Source: Stakelama sediminis
GTDB taxonomy: Bacteria; Pseudomonadota; Alphaproteobacteria; Sphingomonadales; Sphingomonadaceae
Assembly (NCBI RefSeq): GCF_014199335.1
Contig: NZ_JACIJI010000001.1
Location: forward strand, 248,001-312,000
Direction of reading: 5' to 3'
Length of the DNA stretch: 64,000 bases
Shown: positions 1 to 9,622 of the stretch, piece by piece
Layout: the number at the start of each line of letters is the position of its first letter
Position numbering within the stretch: position 1 is the stretch's first letter
Notes under the pieces: generated by a model
The model's input: only the letters and a program-made list of their open reading frames with translations
Told to the model about the DNA's origin: nothing
The model's database searches: none
Made by a program: the position numbers and the translations under genes

Positions 1-2
1 AT

Positions 3-410
3 GCCGTCGCCGCCGCCCTGCCTGCGGATGCCGCCGTCATGGTCGCCGCAGTCGCCGACTGGCGGGTTGAACAGGCGGATCACAAGATCAAGAAGGACGG
101 CGGTGCCGCACCCGAACTGGCGCTGGTGGAGAATCCGGATATCCTCGCCATGCTGGGAGCCAGTCCGCGCCGCCCGCATCTGCTGGTCGGCTTTGCGGCG
201 GAAACCGACAAGGTGGTCGAACATGCGACAGCCAAACGCACGCGCAAAAATGCCGACTGGATCGTCGCCAATGATGTTTCGGGAGATGTCATGGGGGGAA
301 ATGCGAACAGCATTCACCTGATTACCAAAACCGGCACCGAAAGCTGGGAACGCATGGACAAGCAGGAGGTCGCCCGGCGACTGGCGGAACGGATCGCCGA
401 TGCGCTGTAA
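3..410 (+). CDS. coaBC: Phosphopantothenoylcysteine decarboxylase / phosphopantothenate-cysteine ligase, C-terminal part (5' end outside window)
   Basis: This is the end of the bifunctional CoA-biosynthesis enzyme CoaBC, which joins cysteine to 4'-phosphopantothenate and then decarboxylates the product. Only the C-terminal CoaB part is present; the frame is open from base 3 and stops at 408-410. Typical CoaB segments are visible: VAAVADWR, the lysine-rich HKIKK stretch, the NPDIL segment, LLVGFAAET and the ADWIVANDV sequence before a GG(N)AN turn. The last bases overlap the next gene by 11 bp, so the two are probably co-transcribed. Identity is clear from the conserved segments; the missing N-terminal flavoprotein domain is assumed to lie upstream of the window. 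Confidence 0.93.
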   Translation, partial: AVAAALPADAAVMVAAVADWRVEQADHKIKKDGGAAPELALVENPDILAMLGASPRRPHLLVGFAAETDKVVEHATAKRTRKNADWIVANDVSGDVMGGNANSIHLITKTGTESWERMDKQEVARRLAERIADAL

Positions 411-1206
411 CCGGAAAACGCTGCTGCTCGCTCTGCCGCTCGCACTGGCCGGATGCATGGCCACAAAGGTCATGCCGCCGCCGGAAACGCCGCTATATGC
501 GCAACGTACCGGCGATACCGCTGCGTCGCGGGTCAAAACGCTGGTTGTCATCCTGCCCGGTGACGGCACTGCGGACAAACGCACCGACCCCGCCGACTTT
601 GCCGCGCAGGTCACCAAAACCATTCCCGACAGCGCCGTGCTGACCATCTTGCGCCCCGGCTATGCGGATCAGGAAGGCAATCGCTCGCCGGGCGAGCGCG
701 GGGACGGAAGCGGTGACAATTACACGCGCGACCGCATCAACCTTGTTGGCGAAACCATCGCCGCCTGGCGCACGCGGATGCCGCACGCCAAGGTCATTGT
801 GGTCGGCGTCAACGGCGGCGCCGCGATCGCCGCCGATCTGGCCGGGATCGAATCGGGCATCATCGACGGTATGGTACTGCTGTCCTGTCCCTGCACGCTG
901 CCCGAATGGCGGCGTCATATGGCAAAACAGACCGGAGCGCCGGAATGGAGCGCCCCGGTTGAAAGCCTCGACCCGCTACAAACCGCCGGTGGCGTTGCCG
1001 CCGACATGCGCGCGGCCATTCTGGTGGGTGCCGATGATACCATAGCACCGCGGCGTTTTTCCGGCCCCTATGCAGAAGCTCTTGCACTTCGCGGCATTGC
1101 GACCGATTATCACATTCTGCCGAACAGAGGGCATAGGCTGTTGAATGATCCCGAAACTTTGAAGGCAACCGAGCGGCTTGCCGCAGCGCTGACAGGGAAA
1201 CGCTGA
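400..1206 (+). CDS. Putative lipoprotein of alpha/beta-hydrolase type with Asn at the nucleophile position
   Basis: The 268-residue product begins with a lipoprotein signal ending in LALAGC, so Cys19 is the expected lipidation site. The rest follows the alpha/beta-hydrolase plan: VVILPGDG strand, an elbow strand [14 protein letters not shown], the LLSCPC segment, the acid strand LVGADD (Asp212/213) and His245 in NRGH. The elbow normally reads G-x-S-x-G; here the central residue is Asn138, codon AAC (one base from the Ser codon AGC). Acid and histidine are retained. It may be a non-catalytic binding protein or have altered chemistry; substrate unknown. The ATG lies inside the end of coaBC and dut follows after 2 bp. 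Confidence 0.75.
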   Translation: MRCNRKTLLLALPLALAGCMATKVMPPPETPLYAQRTGDTAASRVKTLVVILPGDGTADKRTDPADFAAQVTKTIPDSAVLTILRPGYADQEGNRSPGERGDGSGDNYTRDRINLVGETIAAWRTRMPHAKVIVVGVNGGAAIAADLAGIESGIIDGMVLLSCPCTLPEWRRHMAKQTGAPEWSAPVESLDPLQTAGGVAADMRAAILVGADDTIAPRRFSGPYAEALALRGIATDYHILPNRGHRLLNDPETLKATERLAAALTGKR

Positions 1207-1208
1207 CG

Positions 1209-1652
1209 GTGGAGCCGATCCGGATATTGTTCAAACGGCTGCCGCACGGAGCGGACCTGCCGGTCCCGGCCTATGCGACCGAGGGTGCCGCCGGCATGGA
1301 TATCGTTGCCGCCGAAGATCTGACGCTCAGCCCCGGTGAAAGGGCGGCCGTGGCAAGCGGTTTCGCCATCGCCATACCGCCGGGCTTTGAGGTACAGGTG
1401 CGCCCCCGCTCGGGCCTTGCGCTCAAGCACGGCATCACCTGCCTCAACACTCCCGGCACGATCGACAGCGATTATCGCGGCGAGGTGAAGGTCATTCTTG
1501 CCAATCTGGGGCAGGAGGATTTTGCGGTTGGCCGTGGGGAGAGGATTGCCCAGCTCGTGCCCGCCGCCGTGCAGAAGGCTGTGATTGAAACGGTCGCAGA
1601 ACTCGACGCAACCGTGCGTGGCGCGGGCGGATTCGGGTCGACCGGGCGATGA
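1209..1652 (+). CDS. dut: Deoxyuridine 5'-triphosphate nucleotidohydrolase
   Basis: dUTPase converts dUTP to dUMP and pyrophosphate, keeping uracil out of DNA and supplying dUMP for thymidylate synthesis. All five motifs of the trimeric family are present: AGMD (28-31), RPRSGLA (65-71), [10 protein letters not shown] (83-92), GERIAQL, and the C-terminal GGFGSTG arm that closes over the active site. The length of 147 residues is normal. The GTG start at 1209 sits 2 bp after the preceding stop, and the stop overlaps the next ATG (ATGA), pointing to one transcript. Pairing of coaBC with dut is common in bacteria. Confidence 0.96.
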   Translation: MEPIRILFKRLPHGADLPVPAYATEGAAGMDIVAAEDLTLSPGERAAVASGFAIAIPPGFEVQVRPRSGLALKHGITCLNTPGTIDSDYRGEVKVILANLGQEDFAVGRGERIAQLVPAAVQKAVIETVAELDATVRGAGGFGSTGR

Positions 1653-2056
1653 AGGAAGCCGTCGCCCTGCTGATGATGGCCTTTGCGACAGATCAGGCCG
1701 ATCTGCCCTCGCTCAAAACGGCGATGGACTGGGATGCCCTGCCGCCGCTTCCCTATCAGACGCGACCGGTCGTCACCCCGCAAATGACCCAATATGTAGC
1801 GCAGGAAATGGCGACCGAGCACTGCCCGATGCCGCCGCGCATCAACGGCCAGCACGTCATCACTGTAAAGGTTGCCGTCATGCTGTCGGGGGACGGGACC
1901 ATTCGGGCAACCATCCCCCATGCCATCAATTGCGCCACGGTGGAGCAATATACTGCCGGGCTGGTCACCGGCTTTGCCCGCAACAACCTCCTTCTTCCTG
2001 CGGAAGCGCCTGAAACCTGGTATCGCACATCGGTCGTCTATAGCTGGAAACATTGA
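1649..2056 (+). CDS. Small exported protein with a TonB C-terminal-like segment
   Basis: A 135-residue protein of uncertain function. The N-terminus ([17 protein letters not shown]) resembles a short signal peptide, although positive charge is limited to Lys2. The C-terminal half (about 65-135) has a strand with [14 protein letters not shown], a conserved-looking [13 protein letters not shown] segment and a final aromatic strand, a layout like the C-terminal domain of TonB-type proteins but without a proline-rich spacer. Two cysteines (in TEHCP and INCAT) could form a disulphide if it is periplasmic. It overlaps dut by 4 bp and the next gene by 1 bp, so it belongs to this operon. The TonB relation is inferred from pattern only. 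Confidence 0.6.
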   Translation: MKEAVALLMMAFATDQADLPSLKTAMDWDALPPLPYQTRPVVTPQMTQYVAQEMATEHCPMPPRINGQHVITVKVAVMLSGDGTIRATIPHAINCATVEQYTAGLVTGFARNNLLLPAEAPETWYRTSVVYSWKH

Positions 2057-2805
2057 TGCTGAGCGACAGCCAGCTCGAACGCTATGCCCGCCACATCATT
2101 CTGAAAGAAATCGGTGGCGCCGGTCAGGCACGCCTGCTCGACGCGCATGTTGCCGTGATCGGCGCGGGCGGGATCGGATCGCCGGTCATTCAATATCTGG
2201 CCGCTGCCGGTGTGGGGCGGCTGACCATCATTGACGACGATCATGTCGATCCGTCCAATCTGCAACGCCAGACCCTGTTCCGGACCGCTGACACCGGAAA
2301 GTTCAAGACCGAAGCGGCGGCGCACTATGTCGACGCCCTCAATCCTGACGTCCGGGTCGAGGGCCTCGTACATCGTATCGATGCCGAAAACGCGCAGGCG
2401 ATGCTGAGCGGTACCGATGTCGTGGTCGACGGCAGCGACAATTTCGCCACCCGGCTCGCGGTTGCGGATGCGGCACTGGCGCTGTCGATTCCGCTGGTGT
2501 CGGCGGCTGTCGGTCAGTTCGAGGGCCAGTTGGGCGTCTTTCGCGGCTGGGAAGCGGACAAGCCCTGCTATCGCTGTTTCGTAGGCGGATCGCCGGAACG
2601 CGAGGAGGCAAGCTGCGCCGAACAGGGCGTCCTCGGTGCCCTGACCGGCATGATGGGCAGCCTCGCCGCGATCGAGGCGGTTCGGGCCATCGTCCCGTTC
2701 GGTGAAGACAGCGCCGGAAAACTGCTGCTCGTCGACGCACTGTCGCTGCGTTTCCGCACGCTCACCCTGCCCAAGGATCCGGGATGTCCGGCATGTGCGG
2801 CCTGA
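2056..2805 (+). CDS. HesA/MoeB/ThiF-family adenylyltransferase (E1-like)
   Basis: E1-like enzymes of this family adenylate the C-terminal glycine of a small sulfur-carrier protein (MoaD, ThiS) ahead of thiolation. Visible features are the start LERYARHIILKEIGG, the ATP-binding loop GAGGIGS (36-42), the NLQRQ segment that follows the Asp-rich turn, the DGSDNFATR motif, two zinc-ligand pairs (CYRC and, at the end, CPAC), and SCAEQGVLG with the usual catalytic-loop cysteine. At 249 residues it has no C-terminal rhodanese domain, so it resembles ThiF or short MoeB. I chose the ATG at 2056, which overlaps the upstream stop as TGATG, over the TTG one codon earlier. The carrier partner is not in the window. 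Confidence 0.88.
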   Translation: MLSDSQLERYARHIILKEIGGAGQARLLDAHVAVIGAGGIGSPVIQYLAAAGVGRLTIIDDDHVDPSNLQRQTLFRTADTGKFKTEAAAHYVDALNPDVRVEGLVHRIDAENAQAMLSGTDVVVDGSDNFATRLAVADAALALSIPLVSAAVGQFEGQLGVFRGWEADKPCYRCFVGGSPEREEASCAEQGVLGALTGMMGSLAAIEAVRAIVPFGEDSAGKLLLVDALSLRFRTLTLPKDPGCPACAA

Positions 2806-3146
2806 CCATCTTCGTTGCCACCGATGATCCCGAACGCTTCCGCGCGGCGCTGACGCTTGCCTGTGCCAGGGCCGCCACCAGCGCCGATCCAGTGCGCGTT
2901 TATTGCCATGAGCGCGCGGTTAGCCTGCTTTCGGAAAAGGGAGATGCAACTACGCCGGAACATGGCCTGCCCGACCGGCTCAGCTTGCTGGCAACCGCGT
3001 CGGAGTGCGGGGTGCGCCTATATGCCTGCCCCACCGGGCTGACGATCACGGAAAACCGGCCCGAAACCCTTGTCGCGAATGTTGAGATTGCCGGACTCAT
3101 CCAGCTTCTTGCCGATCGGCCGGATGACGCGCTGATCGCATTCTGA
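2784..3146 (+). CDS. DsrE-family-like protein
   Basis: This 120-residue protein matches the fold pattern of the DsrE/DsrF group: an opening strand with LTIFVATDDPERF, a helix with LTLACARAAT, a VRVYCHERAV strand, then GLPDRLSLLATASECGVRLYACPTGL and a final short domain. DsrE-like proteins include sulfur-transfer and peroxiredoxin-like members. The cysteine in the YACPTG strand lies where active members carry their functional Cys, but a sulfur role here is inference. It starts inside the 3' end of the E1-like gene (22-bp overlap), which fits translational coupling of two proteins that may both deal with sulfur. An ATG at 2793 is an alternative start. Confidence 0.7.
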   Translation: MSGMCGLTIFVATDDPERFRAALTLACARAATSADPVRVYCHERAVSLLSEKGDATTPEHGLPDRLSLLATASECGVRLYACPTGLTITENRPETLVANVEIAGLIQLLADRPDDALIAF

Positions 3147-3157
3147 TCCGGAAGCAG

Positions 3158-3174
3158 GTTTTACGAAGTAAAAC
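3158..3174 (+). other. Short perfect hairpin after the first operon
   Basis: GTTTTAC and GTAAAAC flank a 3-nt loop, 12 bp past the stop of the DsrE-like gene. There is no T-run behind it, so it may protect the 3' end rather than terminate. The rest of the 3147-3401 gap shows no gene and presumably carries the promoter of the next gene. Confidence 0.4.
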
Positions 3175-3401
3175 GAATCATCCGTTCTACGCCTTGCGAA
3201 TCATGTACCTCCTTCCTTTGGGGCATGGACAGTCGATCCCGTACGGCAGCATGCGGCCCCCCTCATAAACCCGATCCAACCGTCAAATGATCGATGAATG
3301 GTTGCTTTTCAAAGCCCTGTCCCATTCTTGTGCGACGCAATATGTTGCTATCCTGATCATGATCCGATAGCTTTCACCGTCCACGGCATCTGGAGGCATG
3401 G

Positions 3402-4850
3402 GTGGCAACCGCCAGTAAGCTTGCAAAAGCGGCATTTCAGGAAAATGATCCGATGGATCAGGACTTGACGCCGGTCGCGCCGCTGCCGACTGCGACCGTT
3501 CCCGCGCATCCAGGCTCGGCGCCTAACAATTCCGCGCTGCATGGTCGCGCCATCCTGATCCTGCTGCTCGTCGATATCGTCGCGATTGGAGCTCCGTTTC
3601 CGGTTATCAGCGCCCTCCGGACCGTCAGCGGTTCGACGGCACCCGGCCTGTATGCCACTGCGCTGGTCCTGCTGTATCTGGTGATTGGCGGTAATCAGCA
3701 CGCTTATACGTCCAACGCCATGCGCAGTCCTTACGTAGCCGTGCGCAAAGGGGTTCGTTCACTGCTGCTGGCAACGGCCGCTGCTACGCTGGCATTGTTT
3801 TACACGAAAACCAGTGAATCTTTCCCTCGCCTTACCATCGGGCTGAGTTCGGTCAGCGCTGTGGTACTCCTGTCGATAGCGCGGTTTGGCGTCGTGTCCT
3901 GGCTTGATCGGCTGATCGGCGGGCATCCGTTCCAGACGCTGGTGATTGTTGATGGAAACCTGCCCGTTCCCAAGGGCAATCATGATTATGTGGTCATGGC
4001 CGATCCGCTGCTGAATCCCGATCTTAACGACCCCAGAATGTATCAGCGCATGGCGAAAGCACTGGGCGCGGCGGATCGGGTTCTGGTCGTTTGCGAACCA
4101 CGTCGCAGGATGGCCTGGACCAGAGCATTGCAGGGCACGAATGTTCAGGGCGAAATCTATATGCCCGAACTACATGAATATGCCCCCTCCGGCATGGGTC
4201 GGGATCGTCGTACGCCGTCGATCATCGTCGCCACGGGCCCTCTCAACCTGTTCGACCGTGCAACCAAGCGCCTGTTCGACCTGGCCGTAGCGTCGATTGC
4301 GCTGCTGCTGTTGTCGCCGCTGCTGATCACGGTGGCGATCTGGATCAAGCTGGACAGCCGCGGGCCCGTTTTCTTCCGTCAGGAACGGATCGGGCGCAGC
4401 AACCATTTGTTCCGCGTTTATAAATTCCGCAGCATGTACGCCGATCTTTGCGATGCAAAGGGAAGCCGTTCGACATCGCGTAGTGATGATCGGATTACGC
4501 GTGTCGGCAACATTCTGCGCAAGACCAGCATCGACGAATTGCCGCAATTGCTGAATGTCCTGCGCGGTGAGATGAGCATTGTCGGCCCGCGCCCGCATGC
4601 GGTGGCTTCTCGCGCTGCCGACAAGCTGTTCTGGGAGGTCGACCGTCGCTATTGGGATCGCCACGCTGCAAAGCCCGGCGTCACCGGTCTGGCACAGGTG
4701 CGCGGCTTCCGGGGTGCGACGCTGGTGGAGCGCGATCTTCAGGACCGCCTGAACTCCGATCTGGAATATCTTCAGGGCTGGACCATCTGGCGCGATTTCA
4801 AGATTGTGTTTCAGACAGTCGGCGTGGTTTTCCACCGCAACGCTTTTTAA
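3402..4850 (+). CDS. Exopolysaccharide polyprenyl-phosphate glycosyl-1-phosphate transferase
   Basis: Members of this family (WbaP, GumD, GelB/SpnB type) move a sugar-1-phosphate from a UDP-sugar to undecaprenyl phosphate, the first membrane step of polysaccharide repeat assembly. The 482-residue protein has hydrophobic segments in the first 170 residues and the typical bacterial sugar-transferase domain from about 285 on: RLFDLAVAS, a long membrane helix, [35 protein letters not shown] and the C-terminal [12 protein letters not shown]. The GTG at 3402 is preferred because GGAGG lies 5 nt upstream; an ATG at 3454 is the alternative. It ends at a shared terminator facing galU, whose product makes UDP-glucose, a likely substrate source. 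Confidence 0.9.
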   Translation: MATASKLAKAAFQENDPMDQDLTPVAPLPTATVPAHPGSAPNNSALHGRAILILLLVDIVAIGAPFPVISALRTVSGSTAPGLYATALVLLYLVIGGNQHAYTSNAMRSPYVAVRKGVRSLLLATAAATLALFYTKTSESFPRLTIGLSSVSAVVLLSIARFGVVSWLDRLIGGHPFQTLVIVDGNLPVPKGNHDYVVMADPLLNPDLNDPRMYQRMAKALGAADRVLVVCEPRRRMAWTRALQGTNVQGEIYMPELHEYAPSGMGRDRRTPSIIVATGPLNLFDRATKRLFDLAVASIALLLLSPLLITVAIWIKLDSRGPVFFRQERIGRSNHLFRVYKFRSMYADLCDAKGSRSTSRSDDRITRVGNILRKTSIDELPQLLNVLRGEMSIVGPRPHAVASRAADKLFWEVDRRYWDRHAAKPGVTGLAQVRGFRGATLVERDLQDRLNSDLEYLQGWTIWRDFKIVFQTVGVVFHRNAF

Positions 4851-4864
4851 AAAGAGCGGGCATG

Positions 4865-4900
4865 AAAAAGGCGGCTGCCGTTCCCGGCGCCGCCTTTTTT
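4865..4900. terminator. Bidirectional rho-independent terminator between the transferase gene and galU
   Basis: Stem GGCGGC / GCCGCC continues through GCCG / CGGC with one bulged T and a 4-nt loop. It is preceded by an A-run and followed by a T-run, so it works in both directions. It sits 14 bp after the + strand stop and 23 bp after the galU stop. Confidence 0.9.
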
Positions 4901-4923
4901 GTGAACATGATTGTCCCGCCGGA

Positions 4924-5790
4924 TTACCCCAGCAGCGTGCGCGCGAAATCCCCGACCGGCCCGGCCAGATCGGCACGTTCCATCGCCACTGCCAGGTTTG
5001 CGTGCAGAAACCCGGCCTTGTCGCCGCAATCGTGCCGCACACCGGCAAAGGTAACGCCATGGAAAGGCTGGTCGCCGATCATCCGCGCCATCGCATCGGT
5101 AAGCTGGATTTCGCCGCCCGCACCCGCTTCCTGATTTTCCAGCAGGCGCATGACTTCAGGTTGCAGCACATAGCGCCCGATCACCGCCAGATTGGATGGC
5201 GAGGTTCCCGGCGCGGGCTTTTCCACCAGTCCCTTCACCTCGGTCAGCGCACCGTCGCGCGCACCCGGTGTGATGATGCCATATTTCTGCGTCGCTTCAT
5301 CGGGCACCTCCATCGCGCAGATCAGATTGCCGCCGACCTTTTCATAGGCATCGACCATCTGTTTCAGGCACCCCGGCTTCCCGTGCATGAAATCGTCGGG
5401 CAGCACCACCGCGAACGGTTCATCGCCGATCAGGTCGCGCGCGCACCATACCGCATGACCCAGCCCCATCGGCTCCTGCTGCCGGACATACGCGAAGCTG
5501 CCGGGCTTCAGCCGCGTGCCTTCGAGCACTTCCAGCGACTTGCCGCGCGCCTTCATCGTCGCTTCCAGTTCATAGGCGATGTCGAAATGGTCCTCGATCG
5601 CGCCCTTGCCGCGCCCGGTGACGAGGATCATCTGCTCGATCCCTGCTTCGACCGCTTCATCGACCGCATATTGGATCAGCGGCTTGTCGACGACCGGCAG
5701 CATTTCCTTCGGTACCGCCTTGGTCGCGGGCAGGAAACGGGTACCAAGTCCCGCAACCGGAAAAACAGCCTTCTTCAGCGGCTTCGTCAT
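4924..5790 (-). CDS. galU: UTP-glucose-1-phosphate uridylyltransferase
   Basis: GalU makes UDP-glucose from UTP and glucose-1-phosphate, a precursor for exopolysaccharide and other glycans. The 288-residue sequence shows the nucleotidyltransferase start AVFPVAGLGTRFLPATK (residues 8-24), EMLPVVDKPLIQY, the VLPDDF metal-binding strand, the EKP segment and the GEIQLTDA motif near the C-terminus. Length is normal for bacterial GalU. GGGAG lies 6 nt before the ATG. It is a single-gene unit facing the polysaccharide transferase gene across a common terminator, which links the two in function. Confidence 0.97.
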   Translation of the reverse strand: MTKPLKKAVFPVAGLGTRFLPATKAVPKEMLPVVDKPLIQYAVDEAVEAGIEQMILVTGRGKGAIEDHFDIAYELEATMKARGKSLEVLEGTRLKPGSFAYVRQQEPMGLGHAVWCARDLIGDEPFAVVLPDDFMHGKPGCLKQMVDAYEKVGGNLICAMEVPDEATQKYGIITPGARDGALTEVKGLVEKPAPGTSPSNLAVIGRYVLQPEVMRLLENQEAGAGGEIQLTDAMARMIGDQPFHGVTFAGVRHDCGDKAGFLHANLAVAMERADLAGPVGDFARTLLG

Positions 5791-5904
5791 TCAATACTCC
5801 CTGTGATTTCACTGCGCTATGCCATGAACCTGACTGACAGTGCACCTATCCAGAATTGCCCTATCATGGCCGCTGAAGGAGGTTTTTACCACCCATGGCG
5901 GGTT

Positions 5905-5927
5905 ATACCGCAGCTTTCCCGCGGTAT
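5905..5927 (-). terminator. Possible hairpin terminator downstream of fumC
   Basis: ATACCGC and GCGGTAT form a 7-bp stem with a 9-nt loop, 29 bp after the fumC stop. No clear U-run follows, so this is a weak call. Confidence 0.3.
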
Positions 5928-5956
5928 CGCGACCGCAGCACGGCGCTGTCATGGGC

Positions 5957-7348
<1,392 letters not shown>

Positions 7349-7353
7349 TCGGG

Positions 7354-7385
7354 CCTCCTCAAGTCATGCTGCCATGACTTGGGAG
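7354..7385 (-). promoter_or_regulatory. 5'-UTR hairpin that would pair with the fumC ribosome-binding site
   Basis: Read on the minus strand, CTCC-CAAGTCATG pairs with CATGACTTG-a-GGAG around a GCAG loop: 9 perfect pairs, then one bulged A, then 4 more pairs. The last four involve GGAG of the Shine-Dalgarno GGAGG, which sits 5 nt before the fumC ATG. The structure is read directly; a regulatory role (thermometer, protein or small-RNA target) is inference. Confidence 0.55.
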
Positions 7386-7401
7386 CGTTCCAGCCCGAAA
7401 C

Positions 7402-7421
7402 AAGGCCGCAAACCCATAAAG
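7402..7421. repeat. Lone copy of the inverted-repeat end found at 19760 and 20025
   Basis: AGGCCG(C)AAACCCATAAA matches the 18-bp end of the 266-bp element at 19760-20025 with one difference, and similarity runs on for several bases towards GG-CACC as in the inward side of that element's right end. It lies 17 bp beyond the sspB stop. No partner end is visible nearby. Confidence 0.6.
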
Positions 7422-7437
7422 GGCACCGGCTGAAGCA

Positions 7438-7914
7438 TCACTTTTTGCGTTTGAAATCCACCGCGACGACGTTCGACCCGTCCGCACTCTCGCCGGTATC
7501 GTCATTCTCGCTCGATTCGTGCGGCTCCGGCCCTTCCGGCCCTTCGGCAGCCTGAAAGCGCAGTTCGAAATTGACCGCCGGATCGTGAAATCCGGTGATC
7601 GCCGAATAGGGAATCACCAGAGTCGACGGAATCTGGTTGAAACTCAGCCCCACCGAAAAGCGCTCGTCATCGACCGTCAGATCCCAATAGCGGTGCTGCA
7701 TGACGATCGTCATCTCGTCCGGAAACCGGTCGATCAGCCGCTGGGGAATGTCCACACCGGGCGCTTGAGTCTTGAAAGTAATATAAAAATGGTGGCTGCC
7801 GGGAAGACCGCCCTGTTCCTGAATTTGTCCAAGAACGCGTCCTACCACCGCGCGCAGGGCTTCCTGCACGATCTCGTCATAGGGAATCAGGCTGTCGGCT
7901 ACGGCATCACTCAT
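7438..7914 (-). CDS. sspB: SspB-family ClpXP adaptor protein (alpha type)
   Basis: SspB binds ssrA-tagged or other substrates and delivers them to the ClpXP protease. The 158-residue protein has the substrate-binding domain (about 1-120) with HFYITFKT, the [17 protein letters not shown] strand pair, FSVGLSFN and the [12 protein letters not shown] end typical of the alphaproteobacterial form. An acidic, disordered linker follows, and the tail [10 protein letters not shown] fits the short ClpX-binding peptide of SspB proteins. It is transcribed away from hisB, with the two starts 73 bp apart. Confidence 0.92.
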   Translation of the reverse strand: MSDAVADSLIPYDEIVQEALRAVVGRVLGQIQEQGGLPGSHHFYITFKTQAPGVDIPQRLIDRFPDEMTIVMQHRYWDLTVDDERFSVGLSFNQIPSTLVIPYSAITGFHDPAVNFELRFQAAEGPEGPEPHESSENDDTGESADGSNVVAVDFKRKK

Positions 7915-7987
7915 GGTGCAACTGCTAACCTCCTTTGCCGTACGGTCAAGATTGCATGGCGCGAAAGGGGCGCTATGTGGTCACACT

Positions 7988-8581
7988 ATGCGCACCGCCA
8001 CCCTCTCCCGCAAGACCGCCGAGACGTCGATCGACGTCACCGTCAATCTCGACGGCACCGGCACCTATCAGGTGTCGACCGGCATCGGCTTTTTCGATCA
8101 CATGCTCGAACAGCTTTCGCGCCATTCGCTGATCGATCTGGACGTGAAGACGGTGGGCGACCTGCATATCGACCAGCATCATACGGTTGAGGATACCGGC
8201 ATCGCCATCGGTGAGGCGATTGCGAAAGCCCTAGGAGACAAGCGCGGCATCCGCCGCTACGGCGAAGCCATGTCGGTGATGGATGAGACGCTGACCCGCG
8301 TCGCGCTCGACATTTCCGGACGGCCCTGGCTGGTGTGGAAAACCGAATTTTCGCAAAAGCGACTGGGCGAGATGGACACCGAAATGTTCGAACATTTCTT
8401 CCACAGCTTCGCACAGAATGCAGGCATCACGCTGCACATCGAAACGCTCTACGGGTCGAACAACCACCATATCGCCGAAAGCGCGTTCAAGGGGCTGGCG
8501 CGGGCACTGCGCACGGCAACCGAGATCGACCCGCGCAAGGCCGATGCCATTCCCTCCACCAAGGGAACGCTCGGCGGCTGA
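7988..8581 (+). CDS. hisB: Imidazoleglycerol-phosphate dehydratase
   Basis: HisB dehydrates imidazole-glycerol phosphate to imidazole-acetol phosphate in histidine synthesis. The 197-residue product has both manganese-binding signatures: a [11 protein letters not shown] block and [16 protein letters not shown], with [12 protein letters not shown] near the N-terminus. It is the monofunctional type without the HisN phosphatase domain. The open frame continues upstream to 7913, but the ATG at 7988 gives the normal length and the usual start ([13 protein letters not shown]). It opens the his run, followed after 21 bp by a YciI gene and then hisH. Confidence 0.96.
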   Translation: MRTATLSRKTAETSIDVTVNLDGTGTYQVSTGIGFFDHMLEQLSRHSLIDLDVKTVGDLHIDQHHTVEDTGIAIGEAIAKALGDKRGIRRYGEAMSVMDETLTRVALDISGRPWLVWKTEFSQKRLGEMDTEMFEHFFHSFAQNAGITLHIETLYGSNNHHIAESAFKGLARALRTATEIDPRKADAIPSTKGTLGG

Positions 8582-8602
8582 CCGACCATCCGGCAAGGGA
8601 GA

Positions 8603-8896
8603 ATGCCCATGTTCATTCTGTCGCTACGCTATACCGCGCCGATGGAGCGCATCGACGAACTGCTTCCCGATCATGTCGCCTGGCTGCGCAGTCAGCATGA
8701 AGCCGGGATTTTCATGGCATGGGGGCGCAAGGTTCCGCGCGAAGGCGGTGTGATCTTTGCCAAAGGCGATAGCCGTGCAGAAATCGAAGCACTGGCGAAA
8801 ACCGACCCCTTCGTCGCCAACGGCGCGGCAGAGGTTAAGGTGATCGAATGGGCACCGACCTTTGTCGAGCCGGGGCTGGAGCAACTGACCGCGTGA
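8603..8896 (+). CDS. YciI-family protein
   Basis: A 97-residue ferredoxin-fold protein of the YciI group. It shows the family layout FILSLRYTAPME at the N-terminus, the DHVAWLRSQHEAG segment with the conserved His, and a DPFVANGAAEVKVIEW block. The biochemical role of the family is poorly defined. It lies between hisB and hisH and overlaps the hisH start (GTGA), so it is co-translated with histidine genes; a link to the pathway is not shown. Two in-frame ATGs (8603, 8609) are possible starts; GGGAGA stands before the first. Confidence 0.88.
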   Translation: MPMFILSLRYTAPMERIDELLPDHVAWLRSQHEAGIFMAWGRKVPREGGVIFAKGDSRAEIEALAKTDPFVANGAAEVKVIEWAPTFVEPGLEQLTA

Positions 8897-9495
8897 CGAT
8901 TGCACTGATCGACTATGGCGCGGGCAACCTGCATTCGGTGCACAATGCGCTGAAGGCGGCGGGTGCTTCCGATATTGCCGTTACCGCCGATCCCGATACG
9001 GTGCGTCGCGCCGACCGCGTGGTGCTGCCCGGTGTCGGCGCATTCCGGGCCTGTGCCGACGGATTGCGCGCGATTGACGGCATGGTCGATGCGATGGAGG
9101 CACGCGTGCTGGGTGACGGCGTGCCGTTTCTCGGCGTCTGTGTGGGGATGCAGTTGCTCGCGACCACCGGAGAGGAATTCGGCAGCCATCCCGGCCTGAA
9201 CTGGATTCCCGGCACGGTACGTGCCCTCACCCCCGCCCCCGGCATCCATGTCCCCCATATGGGCTGGAACGATGTCGTGCCGGTCGCCGACGCGCCGCTG
9301 ATCGAAGCGGGCGAAGCCTATTTCCTGCACAGCTATGCGTTCGAGGGCGATAACGTGCTCGCCACTACCGATCATGGCGGTCCGGTGACGGCGGCAATCG
9401 GCCGCGAGAATCTGCTGGGCGTGCAGTTCCACCCCGAAAAAAGCCAGCGCTACGGCATCGCGCTGCTGGAAAGGTTCCTCGCATGGCGTCCGTAA
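8893..9495 (+). CDS. hisH: Imidazole glycerol phosphate synthase, glutamine amidotransferase subunit
   Basis: HisH hydrolyses glutamine and channels ammonia to HisF. The class-I amidotransferase triad is visible: Cys83 in GVCVGMQ, and His180 with Glu182 in QFHPEKS. The N-terminus reads [14 protein letters not shown] as in other HisH proteins. I took the GTG at 8893, which overlaps the preceding stop as GTGA, giving 200 residues; a longer in-frame start at 8848 would add a tail read from the YciI gene. The partner hisF lies downstream after hisA. Confidence 0.96.
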   Translation: MTIALIDYGAGNLHSVHNALKAAGASDIAVTADPDTVRRADRVVLPGVGAFRACADGLRAIDGMVDAMEARVLGDGVPFLGVCVGMQLLATTGEEFGSHPGLNWIPGTVRALTPAPGIHVPHMGWNDVVPVADAPLIEAGEAYFLHSYAFEGDNVLATTDHGGPVTAAIGRENLLGVQFHPEKSQRYGIALLERFLAWRP

Positions 9496-9500
9496 TCATT

Positions 9501-9619
9501 CCTCCCCTGCAAGGGGAGGTGGCGCGCTTAGCGCGACGGAGGGGTGTTACCGCCCGCAGGCTAGCGAGAAACCCCTCCACCATGCTTCGCATGGTCCCCC
9601 TTCCCTGCAAGGGGAGGAA
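9501..9619. repeat. Composite palindromic repeat between hisH and hisA
   Basis: About 120 bp framed by two copies of a palindrome containing CCCTGCAAGGGGAGG (9501-9519 as CCTCCCC-TGCAA-GGGGAGG; 9599-9617 as CCTTCCC-TGCAA-GGGGAGG). Inside are further hairpins, such as ACCATGC-TTC-GCATGGT. The right arm's GGGGAGG ends 5 nt before the hisA ATG, so the repeat supplies the hisA ribosome-binding site. It resembles intergenic palindromic elements common in sphingomonad genomes (from memory). Confidence 0.75.
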
Positions 9620-9622
9620 CCA

